From contig JAIPMN010001607.1 in assembly GCA_020650975.1 (NCBI GenBank), positions 1 to 64,000 of the forward strand: a stretch of DNA of 64,000 nucleotides. Direction: 5' to 3'. The position numbers and the translations under genes are program-made. Of this stretch, positions 28,101 to 43,100 are shown piece after piece (position 1 is the first letter of the stretch; every line of letters begins with the position of its first letter). Source of the DNA: Apostichopus californicus (Eukaryota; Echinodermata; Holothuroidea; Aspidochirotida; Stichopodidae). Below the pieces are notes generated by a model. The model ran no database searches. It was not told the origin of the DNA and worked only from the letters and a program-made list of their open reading frames with translations.

Positions 28101-31100
28101 ATTGCTATTATTTTCATTTAGAATGTCAGAACTGTTTTAGGATTGTGTTCTTATTAGTTTTTAATATTTATTTTTAATCATACAATTACTTCCCTTCATA
28201 GAAACTCTGCATTGCACCCTACATTGTTAGTTTATTTAATCATTACTTTAATCTTGATATTGCATTTTTCTCTGCAAGCAATACTCAGACCTAGATGTTG
28301 CATTTTACATTTCTTTCAATAGACATAGCATTACTTTTATGATATTATCCCACTTTGACTAATGTAGCATTGAACCATTATTTTGTATCAAGTTTTATTG
28401 AATATATAACATGACTGATTTCTTTAGTTTGCAATTAGCACGTTACCTATTAATTTTGCCCACCTTTAATTGCTGTTGGTTTACATGTCAAGGTTGTTTG
28501 TTGCATTGTCGCTAACTGTATCCATCAAATATATAGAAACGTGTGTAATTTATAGATGAAGATGAGTCATAACTCACAGCCATGTTACACTTGATGGAGT
28601 TGAGTCTACATATCCTAGTAGCTAAAATGAGACAAGTTCTCCATAAATTATTGTCTACTGTATGTTTCCTTCTTTGCAGGCCACCCAAGCAGGAAACCGC
28701 ACCTTGCTTTATGGCCATGCCATTCTTCTTCGACATTCTCTCAGTGAAATGGTAAGAAAATATCCAGGCAAGTACCTCATCCTGTTGCTGAGGTACTTTT
28801 GATTGCAATTGTTTGTATATATATCCCTGTGTGACTATATCCAGTGAATAGTCAGTCATTGCCTTGTGAGTGTTCTGACAAATTTGAGGTTTAATTAGAC
28901 AAGAAAACAGTAACTGTACATATCAATAGTTGTAAATATCCTACAGCGTGTTAATGATGTGAAATCAGGTATCCAGGCAACAGAATCTGACAATGCTTGA
29001 TTAAGTTGTCATCAATAGTAAAAGTAGGGCACATCATTGTCTCATGCACCCATCTTCTGCAATGCATCTCAGAGTAGGAATTTATTATCCAAACAGAAAT
29101 TGATAACGCATATGATAGTAATTTCCTATGACGGTCGATTGACGTGCAAAGTGTTATTAAGGATAAAGTCATTAATCCTGCTCTGCCCATTCTACTTGTC
29201 TCTTAATGACTTTTAGTAAAATCATTGTTATAGTAGATAGTCAAATGGAACAGGTAATGTCCTCATGCTACAGTAACATTTGTTTGATCACTCGAGGTGA
29301 CAAATTAATTTATTAAATAATGTTTGCGACCATTAGCCATTGATCATCTTCAGATGATGAGTTTTTAGAGTGCTCTCCCTACATTATAAATGACACTATA
29401 CTATAGTGTGTTAATACCTGATAGATACTGCACAGTTTGTGTTGATTTCTTGCTCTGCAGATGTCCTTGCTGTCACTAGAGGTATCCAATTTCTTTTGGA
29501 ATTAGAAATCTGTGTCTAGGTGTTGATAGGTGAAATAATTATAGACTATGAAAAAACACATTTCAAATAATTACAAATTATGGTCAAAGTCCAAAACCTT
29601 TTTTGGTTGCCAATAGCAACCAGTTGTGACTAATTGTATAGTTTGTATTTTATGATCAAAGCTCACCCTTGAAAGAATGAAAATATTTTAATTTGGTAAA
29701 AATGCCATGTGAATTTTACATATCTAGCTCTACTTTGTAGAAACCAAAACATTAATGTAACATTGGCTATTAGGTATGTTGATCAATGATTGCTGTGTAA
29801 AGATTTCTTGGGCATCAGTTTGTAAAAGTGAAAGGGTTACATGTTTAAGTCTTCATTGTAAGTATTCCCAAAAATTTATCTGCATAATTACCTATTGGGA
29901 TAATTTTTCTTCCAAGATTTGTTCAGTCATTTTTTAATTTCACAGTTATGTTCCACTTGCTGATATGACTAGGTGAATAACATTTGTGTTGTTAGCAGGA
30001 AAACAAGATTAATTTGAAAACAAAGTTAAACAACGGTGGTGTTACTCTAAATATGCTGAAACATGAACCTTTTAAGTTTTTATTCAATTATCATGCAGGA
30101 TAGTATGCTACAGCTAAACAATTTACTATATTATTATTTACTTTCATGTAATTCAAGAAATATATAAGACAAAGAAAATAATATCAGTCTGCACCCGCTT
30201 GTTATTTGTCATGAAGGTGTAACTTTATTTCCCAGAATTATAGACAAAATTATGCACAGAGAAACTGGTACTACGATACCCATTATAAAAGTATCAACAT
30301 TAATAACTTGAGTTATTGCAGTTAGTTGAAACATAGTAGTGCCTGTAGAATTACTCTGAGAAACCAAGTATGAATTTTTAGATGATTTCAATTTGCAAGA
30401 GAAAGAGGCTTTTTACCTGGTGTCTTTGTAAAGTGTGTTAACTTAACTGTTACCTATTCTTCTGTATGTACTTTGCCAATGTTGCTGTAGGCCCTTTAAT
30501 TTAAAGACCAGACAGAGGAAGATTGAAGTGAGTCATTGAGATGGAATGACCTCTTACTCCATCTTAGCTCTCTTGGTATGTGCAAAGATGGGAAAACACT
30601 CAAAGACTGTCTGTTTGACATTTGTCATGTGAAACAGATTCCTGCTGGTGGAGATGTATCATTGGATGGAAACCAACTTATATGACATCACTGTACCCCC
30701 CTTATAAAATCATATGTGTATGTTATTTCATCCAATGCAGATACTTTAATTAATAGAACACATGCGTAATTGTTCTCAGTATATACAAAAGGCATCTTGA
30801 CTCTAATTTGCATATAGACGTTTGCTCCTTTCTGGACGATCCTGTTCACTTGATTTATATTTAAGTCAGACAAAGAGAGAGAATAAAATAGCATCACTGA
30901 AATTTTGTTCATCTAATTTATATTTAACAAAGAAAAAAATATTGAGCATCACTGAAATTTTGTTCATTTAATTTATATTTAACAAAGAATAAAATAGCAT
31001 CACTGAAATTTTGTTCATTTAATTGATATTTAACAAAGAAAAAAACATTGAGCATCACTGAAATTTTGTTCATTTAATTTATATTTAACAAATAAACAAA

Positions 31101-34100
31101 ACATTGAGCATCACTAAAATTTTGTTCATTTAATATATATTTAACAAAGAAAATAACATGGAGCATCACTGAACTTGTGTTCATTTAATTTATATTTAAC
31201 AAAGAAAAAAACATAGAGTATCACTGAAATTTTGTTCATTTAATTTATATTTAACAAAGAAACAAAACATTGAGCATCACTGAAATTTCGTTCATTTAAT
31301 ATATATTTAACAAAGAAAATAACATGGAGCATCACTGAAATTGTGTTCATTTAATTTATATTTAACAAAGAAAAAAACATAGAGCATCACTGAAATTTTG
31401 TTCATTTAATTCATATTTGACAAAGAAAAAAACATTGGGCATCACTGACATTTTGTTCATTTAATATATATTTAACAAAGAAAATAACATTGAGCATCAC
31501 TGAAATTGTGTTCATTTAATTTATATTTAACAAAGAAAAAAACATCTAGTATCACTGAAATTTTGTTCATGTGAAATATTGTCACACTATTTATCTTGAT
31601 CTTTAACAAAGACTAGTAGAGATGGTTGATCTACTTTGCGATTGATAAGCATTGACTTAAATTGATGATTTATTTACCTGTTAACATTGCTATGCTGATG
31701 GATATATATGAAATGTTTATCAATGTTAATAGTGAGCAACAAGAGAGAAATTGATCATCTCCGAACCCTTTCAAATTCAGCATGAAATGGAATTAAATAT
31801 TCATGAAAGGCCTCAGCTAGTTTGTGTGATGTTTTATTACAATTGAGAAAAATACTGGTCTAGGTTATATTTAATTCATGCTGCTTATTCATAACATTAC
31901 CATATTTATTTTCATACTGCTTAGGCTGCAACAAAAGAAGAACATTTTTACTTGTTTCCTTTGTGTATCACATTAACGGAGAAAACTTTCAAATCATACC
32001 TCTTAAACTCTTGTTTTTTATCTTTCTTCTCTCTGCTATCTTGGCATATTTGAGAATTGATTTGATTACTTCCTTAATGACTTCTCTGTTGACAGGTTTA
32101 TTTTAATATCCATCTGTGGATTCTTTCATTTGTTTTGAACTCAACAGCTACAAGCAGTTGTGATGTATTGATCTTTCTGGTTTTAAATTCCATCATAAAT
32201 TTAAAAGTGATTCTTTCCACTGAGTTTTATAGTTGAAATCTGAAAGGATCCTATTGAAATTGGCGAGGTCATTTGACGATGCCATAGCTCAAAGTCTGAA
32301 ACCTTGTAAACACAATCAGTCAAAAAGAGTTTCTTGGTTAAACTTCATACTTGGTATGTCAATGTTGCGTGGTGAGTGCAAGAATCCTATTGAAAAGGTA
32401 ATTTAAGGTCAATAGAGGTTAAAGTTGGGAAACACAGTAAACATGATAACTTAAAAGGTGAAGCGTGCTTGCAGTTCATACTGTACCTAGTATGTAGATT
32501 TCCCTTGGTGCATACAATAATCCTATTGAAATTTGTGGAAGTCAAATGTCTTTTGAGGTCTTCCTACTTGAGTCCACATGTGTGCAATACCTTTGTTTGT
32601 CCTTGTGTTCTCATGTAAAATGTGGCAAGGAATCACTAAGCCAACAGGCTTTCTGTCTGAGCAAGTCGATACCAGTAGTCATCATGAACGCATGACATCA
32701 TTTACCCCTCAACTTCTACTTTGAGCCTGAGCATGTCAAGCCATTAAGTTATGATAGACACTATGGTGTGTTCCTTTCACATCAGCATGGAGCCTTTGCA
32801 ATGTTTATACTGTTTCACACAATGCTCAACCTATTGTTGATACTGGTGAACAATTACAGTGAACAACAGATAGCCTATTTCAGCAAACAGCTGAAGTGAA
32901 TGAGTGTAACATCAATTGGAAAACAATAGATATGCAATCAGCGCATTTTTACTCAATTTTCAAATTGAACAATCCCTTGTGTATTGTTACTCAAGGTATG
33001 TCTGATTCTAAATATTCATGGACATGTCAGCCTGGTTATGATTTTGATATTTATCATATCTAGTATTTGTATTACATAAAAAATTACAGCTGTTATCATG
33101 CTGTATTAACTGCCTCAGATTTTTGAAATACATGCAGTTTTATTGTTACTTGGATTCATTATACCCCTCCTTGGGGATTCATTATACCCCTCCTTGGACC
33201 TCATGTAATGCATATTTTCAACCGTAATAGCTTACCTCTTTACAGACAATGGCACTTTGAACTTTGCAAGCACATGAAGTATTGCACATTGTGTGTTAAA
33301 GACTTGACAAGAATATTGGTTTTCTGGAGGATCACTTTTCATTATCTCACAAAATCATGTTCATTCCTTCCCACTTATGTTTGCATTTCTAGTACCTTGC
33401 CTGTCTTTGCACTAGTTCCTCAAGAGATAAATTGGCATTTGACGTCGGCCTTCAGGAAACAGTGCAAGGTAAGCAGCAATGTAGTTTATCTCCCGTTGTA
33501 AACCTCTTAAATCCACTGTCTTTATATTTTTCTTTGTAGTTGATGAGTTACTGTTGATCCTTTGTCTTTCTCCATAAGGCCAATTGCTCAGATTTTTCAC
33601 AATATTTTCAGATGAAATTATCATATATTTTCTCCATATATTTCTCATTATCTTTAATTTATGTGCCTTTTCTTCTCCAGTGATATATTGCACTTTTTTT
33701 CAAAAATAGATGTAACCTGTTCACAAATCTCTCCAAGTTATATGTGTTCTTAAATACCATGGCATTTTCAATATTCCATAATTTGTTGTTGCTATGGAAA
33801 ATTATTACAGTTGTTTCTGGTGAGATATATGATGAACTGCTGCTGTAGAGGTCACTGAAATGTTTTAAGCTAAATGCATTATATAGGAGTGATAGCAGTG
33901 TACCTGAATATGATAAGTGACTATGGTCAAATGAATATTGATAACATTCAACATGGCAGTTTATGACTTACCAAACCGCCTGACTTTTATAGCAACTTTA
34001 AATTTTGCAGGAGAAGCCTGCTGGTGGACCATACATCCTGCCAGTAAGCAGAGATCAGAGGGTGAGAAAGTTAGGATTGGAGATGATTTGATCCTAGTGA

Positions 34101-37100
34101 GTGTTTCATCAGAACGTTACCTGGTAAGTAGTCCATTGTGAAGGACAATAGATTTAAATGTCAGTGTCTTTGCATATGGTTTCCAACTGCTTAAAATCAG
34201 ATTGCAATTGGTAAAACAATTAAAGACACTCTTGAAGCAAACAAATGTAAATTAGCAAGATTGATGCTTCCAATTTATTGATTTTAGGCATTTCATTTGC
34301 TTGGTTGCCTTTTTTCTTTATTTACTGAAATTAAACGTGATTGGTCGACCTAATGACCTTCATGTTACGAGATTTTACTAATGAATAATACAACAAAATC
34401 TATTCAAAAATTACTGTAAATGATAATGACCAACTTCTCTGCCGAGCAGTAGAAACAAGCTCTTTTAATGGCACATCAGCAAATATGAACTGCAAGGCAT
34501 CATGTCTCAGTGTGAATGCCTGAATATGTTGGTAATTTAGTAAATTTTTGCTCAAGTTGGGTTAATCAGATAAGCTACTTGTTTAGCAATTTGCTGCAGG
34601 AAAAGGACAATCAGGTTAATGACCAGGTCATTAATTAATTATAATGTGTTCCCTCACAGGGAACAGTTCCTGCACTTCTGTGATATCATCTTATGCTGGA
34701 CACTTTGAAATTCAAGATGAGGTTTGCTAGTGAACTATTTAACATACTTCCATAGAATTCTCTGAAATGGCATCTTAACATGCAGATCCCTCTTCTTTAT
34801 TTGTGGCATTTCAGTGATATGGCATAATATAAGCAGTTACTGGAAATGGAAAATGAATGGTTCAGGTCTAGTTCAAGACTAAGTTACTATCCCCTCTGTT
34901 CCTCACAGACAAAAAACTATCCTTAGATGCCAAATTACTCCCATAATTTGTGAATGCTGGTGTGCCATAACCTTGGTTACTGGAAAGATTACCTGGAGTT
35001 GTTTATGGCAATAGTATGGTTTTCTTGTTGTAGTTTCTATGTGAGAGAGATGTTGAATTGACTTTGTTTTTTTTTTCATTTCTATTTTAGTCACAAAATA
35101 CTCTCTTTCAGGTGGTTTAACTCTTTGCTGAAGTTAATATTTATTTCAAAGCTTTTCTTTTGTCTTAATGCTCACAGCACCTTGCGTCTGCTAAAGGCAA
35201 CTCTCACCCTTTGCGTGTCCAAGCTTCCTTCCAACAGACATTGTGGACTGTCTGGCCTATCAGTTCCTCTACAGTTAAGCCTCACTCTCTGAGTAAGTAG
35301 GACCCATTGTCATCATGTAGATATAATTATGGTGTGTTTTGACTTTCTTTTAATGCTACCTTATATTCTCCAAATTGCATGACTGATAGATTTATTGTAT
35401 AAAGATCTCAGTCAGGAATAAGGTTAACCCTGCAGATATGTTCAACTCTGTTATTGCAGATGTTGTGAGCTATTAGTCAAGAACACACCTGAGGATACTT
35501 TGTATGAGAATTTCCTTTAGACATTAAAATAATTGTCAAAGGCCTTGAATTCTCTTACATTTGAGTGAAGCGGCGTACTCAATGACTCTTTAGATCATAA
35601 TGAAACTGAAGTCGTCATTGAGATTATGAATCCAAAATGATTCAAGAAGACTTTGTAAGAAGGTCACCCAAGTATTCAGTTGACTGTGCTGAAACACTTT
35701 AAGCTCCTATTGCAAGAAATACATTTTTATTGCTTGTAGTCACAAATATTGAAACTGAAGAAACAATGACATTATTGTATTCATTTGTGTTGTCCTAAAA
35801 TGGCTTTCCCAATTACAAAGACATTTTGAAAATTAAAATTGCATGGGAGAAGTGGAGTTATTGTCAATATAACATTATTGTACAACATTTATAGCATTTT
35901 GCAATCAAATTGTTGCATTCAGTGATAAATATACTATTACTTGTGAAATCCTCTGTTGGTGGTTGATTTTGGGTAGAAAATGAAATACCAAAGATGCTGT
36001 TTTTTATATATTTTTTTTTATATATTTGACCCAATGACTAGCTTTGCAAATTGGTAAGCCTATGTAGTACAAATCATTGTCTGCTCAGTTGCACACTGAG
36101 CATTATCAGAATGTCTGAAAGTGACCAATGATTTCTCATTAACATACTGACATGAAACACACTGTTTGTCAGACACATACAAAGAACAGATGTTTGGAAT
36201 TGTTGGTAAATATGACAGCTTCTCAGATATTAAATAAGGTTGACCTTGGTAGGCAAGAGTAATTCACCTTTGTAGCTAGAGTAAACTACAAAAGTAATAA
36301 TTCATTCCATGTGTTATAAACTCTGACATCTGTGTATTAAATACTCACTGCCTTTTTGGCTTCAACTAGGGACAACTTTCCATCCACACAGGCTTAATTT
36401 TTGTTTTTAAGAGAATATCCCCATTTTTAATAAAAAAAATATTACTTTGACCTAGTTAGCCATGTGATTAGAATGTGAGGAAATATTAAACTTTTGAGAC
36501 ACAAGTGGTTAAGCAATATCAATATGGCTGATTTAAGCATGTGCTTTATACTGTCAGAGGTATTGCCCAACGGGATATTCCTACAATTATGCAAAACCTT
36601 TCCGACTACTTGACTATATTTCATGGCATGGAAATGTCACACAGCAGTGAGTTTGCCAGAGGTCACTCCACATACCAACTAACTAAGTCCAACCAAATTA
36701 AATTATTTAGTCCCCAATAAGGACTAAATGGTTTAATTTGGCATCTGAGGTGCATTTATTATGCAACTGCCATAGGGTAGGCTGACAATGTTACATCTGA
36801 GAAAGTTAGCTGTTTAAAGTCCTATAAGAAAGGTTTGCATACATTTAGTCATGCATCTTGCATCTTCGTGTAGAAAATTTGTCAGCACGGCTTATTAAAA
36901 TATTTCATTTCATTAACCTGCTAAATGTAAAGTCAGTTGGCATGTATGCTGAGTACTTTGTTGCTGAAAGTTGAAAATATCCAAGTAAAATTCATGAGCC
37001 TGAGAAAGTTTCCAATAAAGTAACTATAAATTCATAACAACTGAACAGTTGCACTTTGCTACAGGTTATTGCATTGGCACTTCAGCTGAATGACATTTGC

Positions 37101-40100
37101 AGGTATTTTGTCTGTCAGTGCATAGATATTATCTCATGCTAAATTGGCAATTTGTTGTCCTCAGTCACTCTATTTAGACATTCTAAGATTGGTGGAACCT
37201 GATAAATAGTTTTCTCATAGCCCATTTATCTTCTTCCATTTCTTATTGCAACTCATTTCCACTCCCATTCAGTGATGTGCAGTAGCCTGCAGTTTGCTTT
37301 AGCCTTCCATAGAATATTAGAATATTAAGACAGTGTTTACTGGAAATGGAAGGCTTTATAGATATTACTGCTCTGGATATTATTCATGCATCAAACTTTA
37401 CACAAATAAATGTTTCATGAATACGGTTTTCAACTTTTGTATACATTACAAATGCAGTGTTTGTTACAAGATGGATAAGAGAGAAACTTGCCAATGGGTA
37501 TTTTAAAAGGGAAAGATTTTAAATTTCTCTGGTGCATGGATTAGTAAACTATGAAAATAATTATCAGAAAAAGGAGAGTCCAAATTAGAGAAAGGTCATA
37601 AGCTATTCAGTGACCTTTCACATAAAGGTTGATTAGCAGTAGTCATTTATGAATTTGTTTATATCTTTATTCAGTTTCATTAATTTTTATTTATACTTTT
37701 CTTTGTATAAAGGTTTTGTGAATGGCCTAGATGTTCTCAGATTCTTTCACGGCCATCTTGATGAATTCTTGACGGTTCCTCCTACTGGATGTAAGGATGA
37801 CGAAAATAATTGGTAAGTGGATTAAGGAAACTGAAACTATACAGTTGAAGATGTTTAATGATTTTCACTGTATCCTTTAGACGAGTATGACATGATTTAC
37901 AACTTTAATGTGCAATATTCAACAATTTGGTGAAAGTACCACAGAAAATAATGTTGATTGCACAGGAGAGGAACTATTTGTAGCAAGCAGTCTCTTACAT
38001 TACCTACTGTGGGGCTTATTTCTAGGTATCACAGTCATATTTGGTACGAGAATATTAATCAATGAAATCTCACTTAATTAAAATACCAACTCAGCAGCCT
38101 GTATATTCACACTGCTTTCAACACAACCTAGACTTAGTAACTCCCTCCCTTCCTTCTTGTCACGCTTGAAGATAAGTAAAAATTACCCACGCTCACAGAA
38201 ACTATGTTTACAAGTTATAGCACCTTGCATGTTTAGATTTATGCTGCATGGTTTACAATATGTAATTCCCCGTGGGAATGTTTCGATTCCAATCGTTCCA
38301 TAGAGCTTCATTGGTAGAGATTCATAAAATATATCACACTCAATTTAACAGCATTGTCAACTACCAGACTGGAGCAGTGGCTAGTTTTGCAAGATCCCTG
38401 TGGAGAATTGAAATATTTTCAAAGAAGTAAGTTTTTTCTACCATGAGCCATTAAGTTTAATTGACTTGCATGTGATTGGGTGGAGTTGTCACTGCGGTTG
38501 TCTGTTAAAGAAGTATAGTGAGTTGACTTTGAAGGTGCACAATTGATATTTACTGGGTCTATAGAGTTTTGTTCTTGTTGGTGATGTGCCTTGTAACTGA
38601 ACTGATTTAACAAAAAGATGAAAAATGATGTGACTTTAGCTGGTCAGTTTATTTTTCCATGTTTCATTCAGCAGGATGCTTTAATGTGTGTAACAGTGTC
38701 AAGCGTGACTTTAGCTGGTCAGTTTATTTTTCCATGTTCATGCAGCAGGGTGCTTTAATGTGTGTAACAGTGTCATGCTGCCTCGCTTTCAGTCTGTCTG
38801 AAAATTTACATTTACTTGATCAAGGAACATCAGCTGGCTGTGTGGAGATCGAAACTAGACGTGAAAGTTAAAAATAGTGAAATACATAAATTAATCCATC
38901 TTGGCAGGAAGGGAAGGTTTATTGATGTGGAATATTATGTTACTAAAAAGTGCCTTTCACGATGCAATATTTCATGCTGATAGGAAACGGCTTGTTGATT
39001 GCATTGCATGGTTCTCTGCTGGTGATGCATGGCTTGCTGAACATTCTGGAGTCATTTGACAAACATGACACCATTCAGTTGATATCAACATCAGATGGAA
39101 ACTATCTAACAGCAACAGTTTGAGTCATAAATTAAAACCACAGCAGTAAACAGTACATAACAAAGGATGCTGACTTTAGCTTTGGACTTTGCATATATAT
39201 TACACATTGTCTGCCAAAACCCCACAATTTGAGGAAAGGAGTAATTCCTAAAGGTGGTGTGCTTGCAGGTCCCCTGAGAGCAACGAGAGACATGATTTAG
39301 GCCATCAACCCATCAACCCAGATATTAGTTGATAGTTTATAGGAACAGTTAATGAAGCTGTAAGAGCACCTGATAAGATCAATGTTAATTTAAATAAAAT
39401 GCTATTGTTTTAAATACACATGTAGCATCAACACAGGTATTTGATTAATAAATGGATTATAGGAACAGTTAATGAAGCTACAAGAGAACCTGATAAGATC
39501 AATGTTACTCTAAATAAAATGCTATTGTTTAAAATACACATGTAGCATCAACACAGGTATTGATTAATGAATGGATTATAGGAACAGTTAATGAAGCTAC
39601 AAGAGAACCTGATAAGATCAATGTTACTGTAAATAAAATGCTATTGTTTTAAATACACATGTAGCATCAACACAGGTATTGATTAATGAATGGATTATAG
39701 GAACAGTTAATGAAGCTGTTAGAACACCTGATAAGATCAATGTTACTGTAAATAAAATGCTATTGTTTGAAATACACATGTAGCATCAACACAGGTATTG
39801 ATTAATGAATGGATTATAGGAACAGTTAATGAAGCTACAAGAGCACCTGATAAGATCAATGTTACTTTAAATAAAATGCTATTTTTTTAAATACACATGT
39901 AGCATCAACACAGGTATTTGATTAATGAATGGATTATAGGAACAGTTAATGAAGCTACAAGAGCACCTGATAAGATCAATGTTACTTTAAATAAAATGCT
40001 TTTGTTTCAAAGACACATGTAGCATCAACACATGTATTGATTAATGAATGGATTATAGGAACAGTTAATGAAGCTGTAAGAGCACCTGATAAGATCAATG

Positions 40101-43100
40101 TTACTGTAAATAAAATGCTATTGTTTTAAATACACATGTAGCATCAACACAGGTTTTGATTAATGAATGGATTATAGGACCAGTTAATGAAGCTACAAGA
40201 GCACCTGATAAGATCAATGTTACTGTAAATAAAATGCTATTGTTTTAAATACACATGTAGCATCAACACAGGTATTGATTAATGAATGGATTATAGGACC
40301 AGTTAATGAAGCTACAAGAGCACCTGATAAGATCAATGTTACTGTAAATAAAATGCTATTGTTTTAAATACACATGTAGCATCAACACAGGTATTGATTA
40401 ATGAATGGATTATAGGAACAGTTAATGAAGCTGTTAGAGCACCTGATAAGATCAATGTTTCTGTAAATAAAATGCTATTGTTTTAAATACACATGTAGCA
40501 TCAACACAGGTATTGATTAATGAATGGATTATAGGACCAGTTAATGAAGCTACAAGAGCACCTGATAAGATCAATGTTACTTTAAATAAAATGCTTTTGT
40601 TTCAAAGACACATGTAGCATCAACACAGGTATTGATTAATGAATGGATTATAGGACCAGTTAATGAAGCTGTAAGAGCACCTGTGAGATCAATGTTACTG
40701 TAAATAAAATGCTTTTGTTTCAAAGACACATGTAGCATCAACACAGGTATTGATTAATGCATGGATTATAGGAACAGTTAATGAAGCTATTGTTTTAAAT
40801 ACACATGTAGCATCAACACAAGTATTGATGCAACTGAAATGAATGCATGCTTTAAAGATTTATTAAGGACTTTCACAAGTAGTATAGCAGAAGAATAAAT
40901 TCTCTACAATTAACTGTTTTGAAAACTTAGTCAAATTGAAAACTTTAGAGTTTGCCTCATTTTGTAAATTTGAATAACAGATGGAATGGTGGCTACATCT
41001 CCTGGGGACAACCTTGCAGAATACGGCACATAACATCAGGTTTGTATTGTTTATCAATCTACTTAGCAGTCAAAATATTTCACATCATTTAAATTAAGGT
41101 TAAGTTAACATTGCTAGCTAGGATTCCAATACTATTTATTGTTGATAAGGCTGTTACTATGATATTTAATGCCATGGAAGTTTCATACATTGGTATTGGG
41201 TTTTGCATCTCCTTATTTTCCTCGTTCCCCTCAATTTTGAAAGATTGATGATAGGACATCTGTCCCCCCCCCCAGAATAGGAAAAAATATTTCAAACATT
41301 TTACTGTCATGAACAAATCATGTGACTTTATATACAGATTTCAGGAAGACCTATTTCCTCAACTGAAATTGTTATTGACATTAGCACTCTGCCATATTAA
41401 GATGAACTTGTTCATTTCTTTCATAACTTTAATCATTTGACATATGAACAGCATAGTATGGTAACTGCTGATTATGTCCTTTTTGTTTTCTTTCATTTAG
41501 GAAAGTACTTAGCAGTGACAAATGGCAAGGATATTTGTATCGTACCAAGATCCCATGGAGACTTAGAAGAAATGGTATTTTGTTTGCAGCCATCAAAGGT
41601 AAGTTAATCATCCGATAATTATTTAACCTTATGATAGGTAGCATTTACCTTGTTAGCGGTAGTGTTAAACTTGTGATAGGTAGCATTAATCTTGTTAGAG
41701 GTAGGGTTAATCTTGTGATAGGTACTGTAGCATTTACCTTGTTAGCGGTAGTGTTAAACATTTGATAGGTAGCATTAACCTTGTTAGAGGTAGTGTTAAA
41801 CTTATGATAGGTTATTAACCTTGTTAGAGGTAGGGTTAATCTATTGACAGGTTGGGTACTTATGATAGGTAGCAGTAACCTTGTTAGCGGTAGTGTTAAA
41901 CTTATGATAGGTAGCATTAACCTTGTTAGAGGTAGGGTTAAACTTATGATAGGTAGCATTAACCTTGTTAGAGGTAGTGTTACTTATGATAGGTAGCATT
42001 AACCTTGTTAGAGGTAGGGTTAAACTTATGATAGGTAGCATTAACCTTGTTAGCGGTAGTGTTAAACTTATGATAGGTAGCATTAACCTTGTTAGAGGTA
42101 GGGTTAAACTTATGATAGGTCATTAACCTTGTTAGCGGTAGTGTTAAACTTATGATAGGTAGCATTAACCTTGTTAGAGGTAGGGTTAATCTTGTGATAG
42201 GTTATTAACCTTGTTAGAGGTAGGGTTAATCTTTTGACAGGTTGGGTACTTATGATAGGTAGCAATAACCTTGTTAGCGGTAGTGTTAAACTTATGATAG
42301 GTAGCATTAACCTTGCTAGAGGTAGGGTTAAACTTATGATAGGTCATTAACCTTGTTAGAGGTAGTGTTAAACTTATGATAGGTAGCATTAACCTTGTTA
42401 GAGGTAGGGTTAATCTTGTGATAGGTACTGTAGCATTTACCTTGTTAGAGGTAGTGTTAAACTTATGATAGGTAGCATTAACCTTGTTAGAGGTAGGGTT
42501 AATCTTTTGACAGGTTGGGTTAACCTTGTGGTTGGAAGGATTACTCTTGTGGTATGATAGGAAGCATTAACCCTGTGGTAGGTATGATTAATATTTTGTT
42601 GGGTATGGTTAATTTTGCAATACGTAGCATAAATTCTGTGAACCTTAGGATAAGAAGGGTTAACCATGTGATCATTTGTACACCATATGATAGACAAGGG
42701 CAACCCTAATAATAGGTTTCACATTTATTTCAAGAGTAGTCTATTTTATGTATTTTTTAAATAAAAAAAAACTAATATTAGTGTAAATGCATTATAAAGT
42801 TTTCTCTTACAAACCGTATTCCCTGAGTTTTGATCAGTTACAAATTAGACGTATCATTAAAGGTTGGACAATTATTAAATACATTTGCTGAATTCCTGTT
42901 GTTGAGCTTGGTAATGAGAAGGTAGTCCTTTTTACATCCCTAATAAAGTAATGTTGTTACTTGATTTGCAGGCTGATACAGTTTGTTGGGACAGTGAGCA
43001 GGATCATGGAATGGGGTCAGCTGATATCAAATATGGAGATTCCACAGCCTTCATTCAGCATGTCTCCACCAGCCTCTGGCTGTCACACATGGTATGGATC

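Noticed and set aside
39331-40829. Possible CRISPR-like array of regular repeats
   Set aside because: Units are contiguous 118-119-bp tandem copies without unique spacers, in an animal intron.
41645-42703. Series of - strand open frames with repeated [13 protein letters not shown]
   Set aside because: They are translations of the 42-bp minisatellite, in several frames, with no start context or homology.
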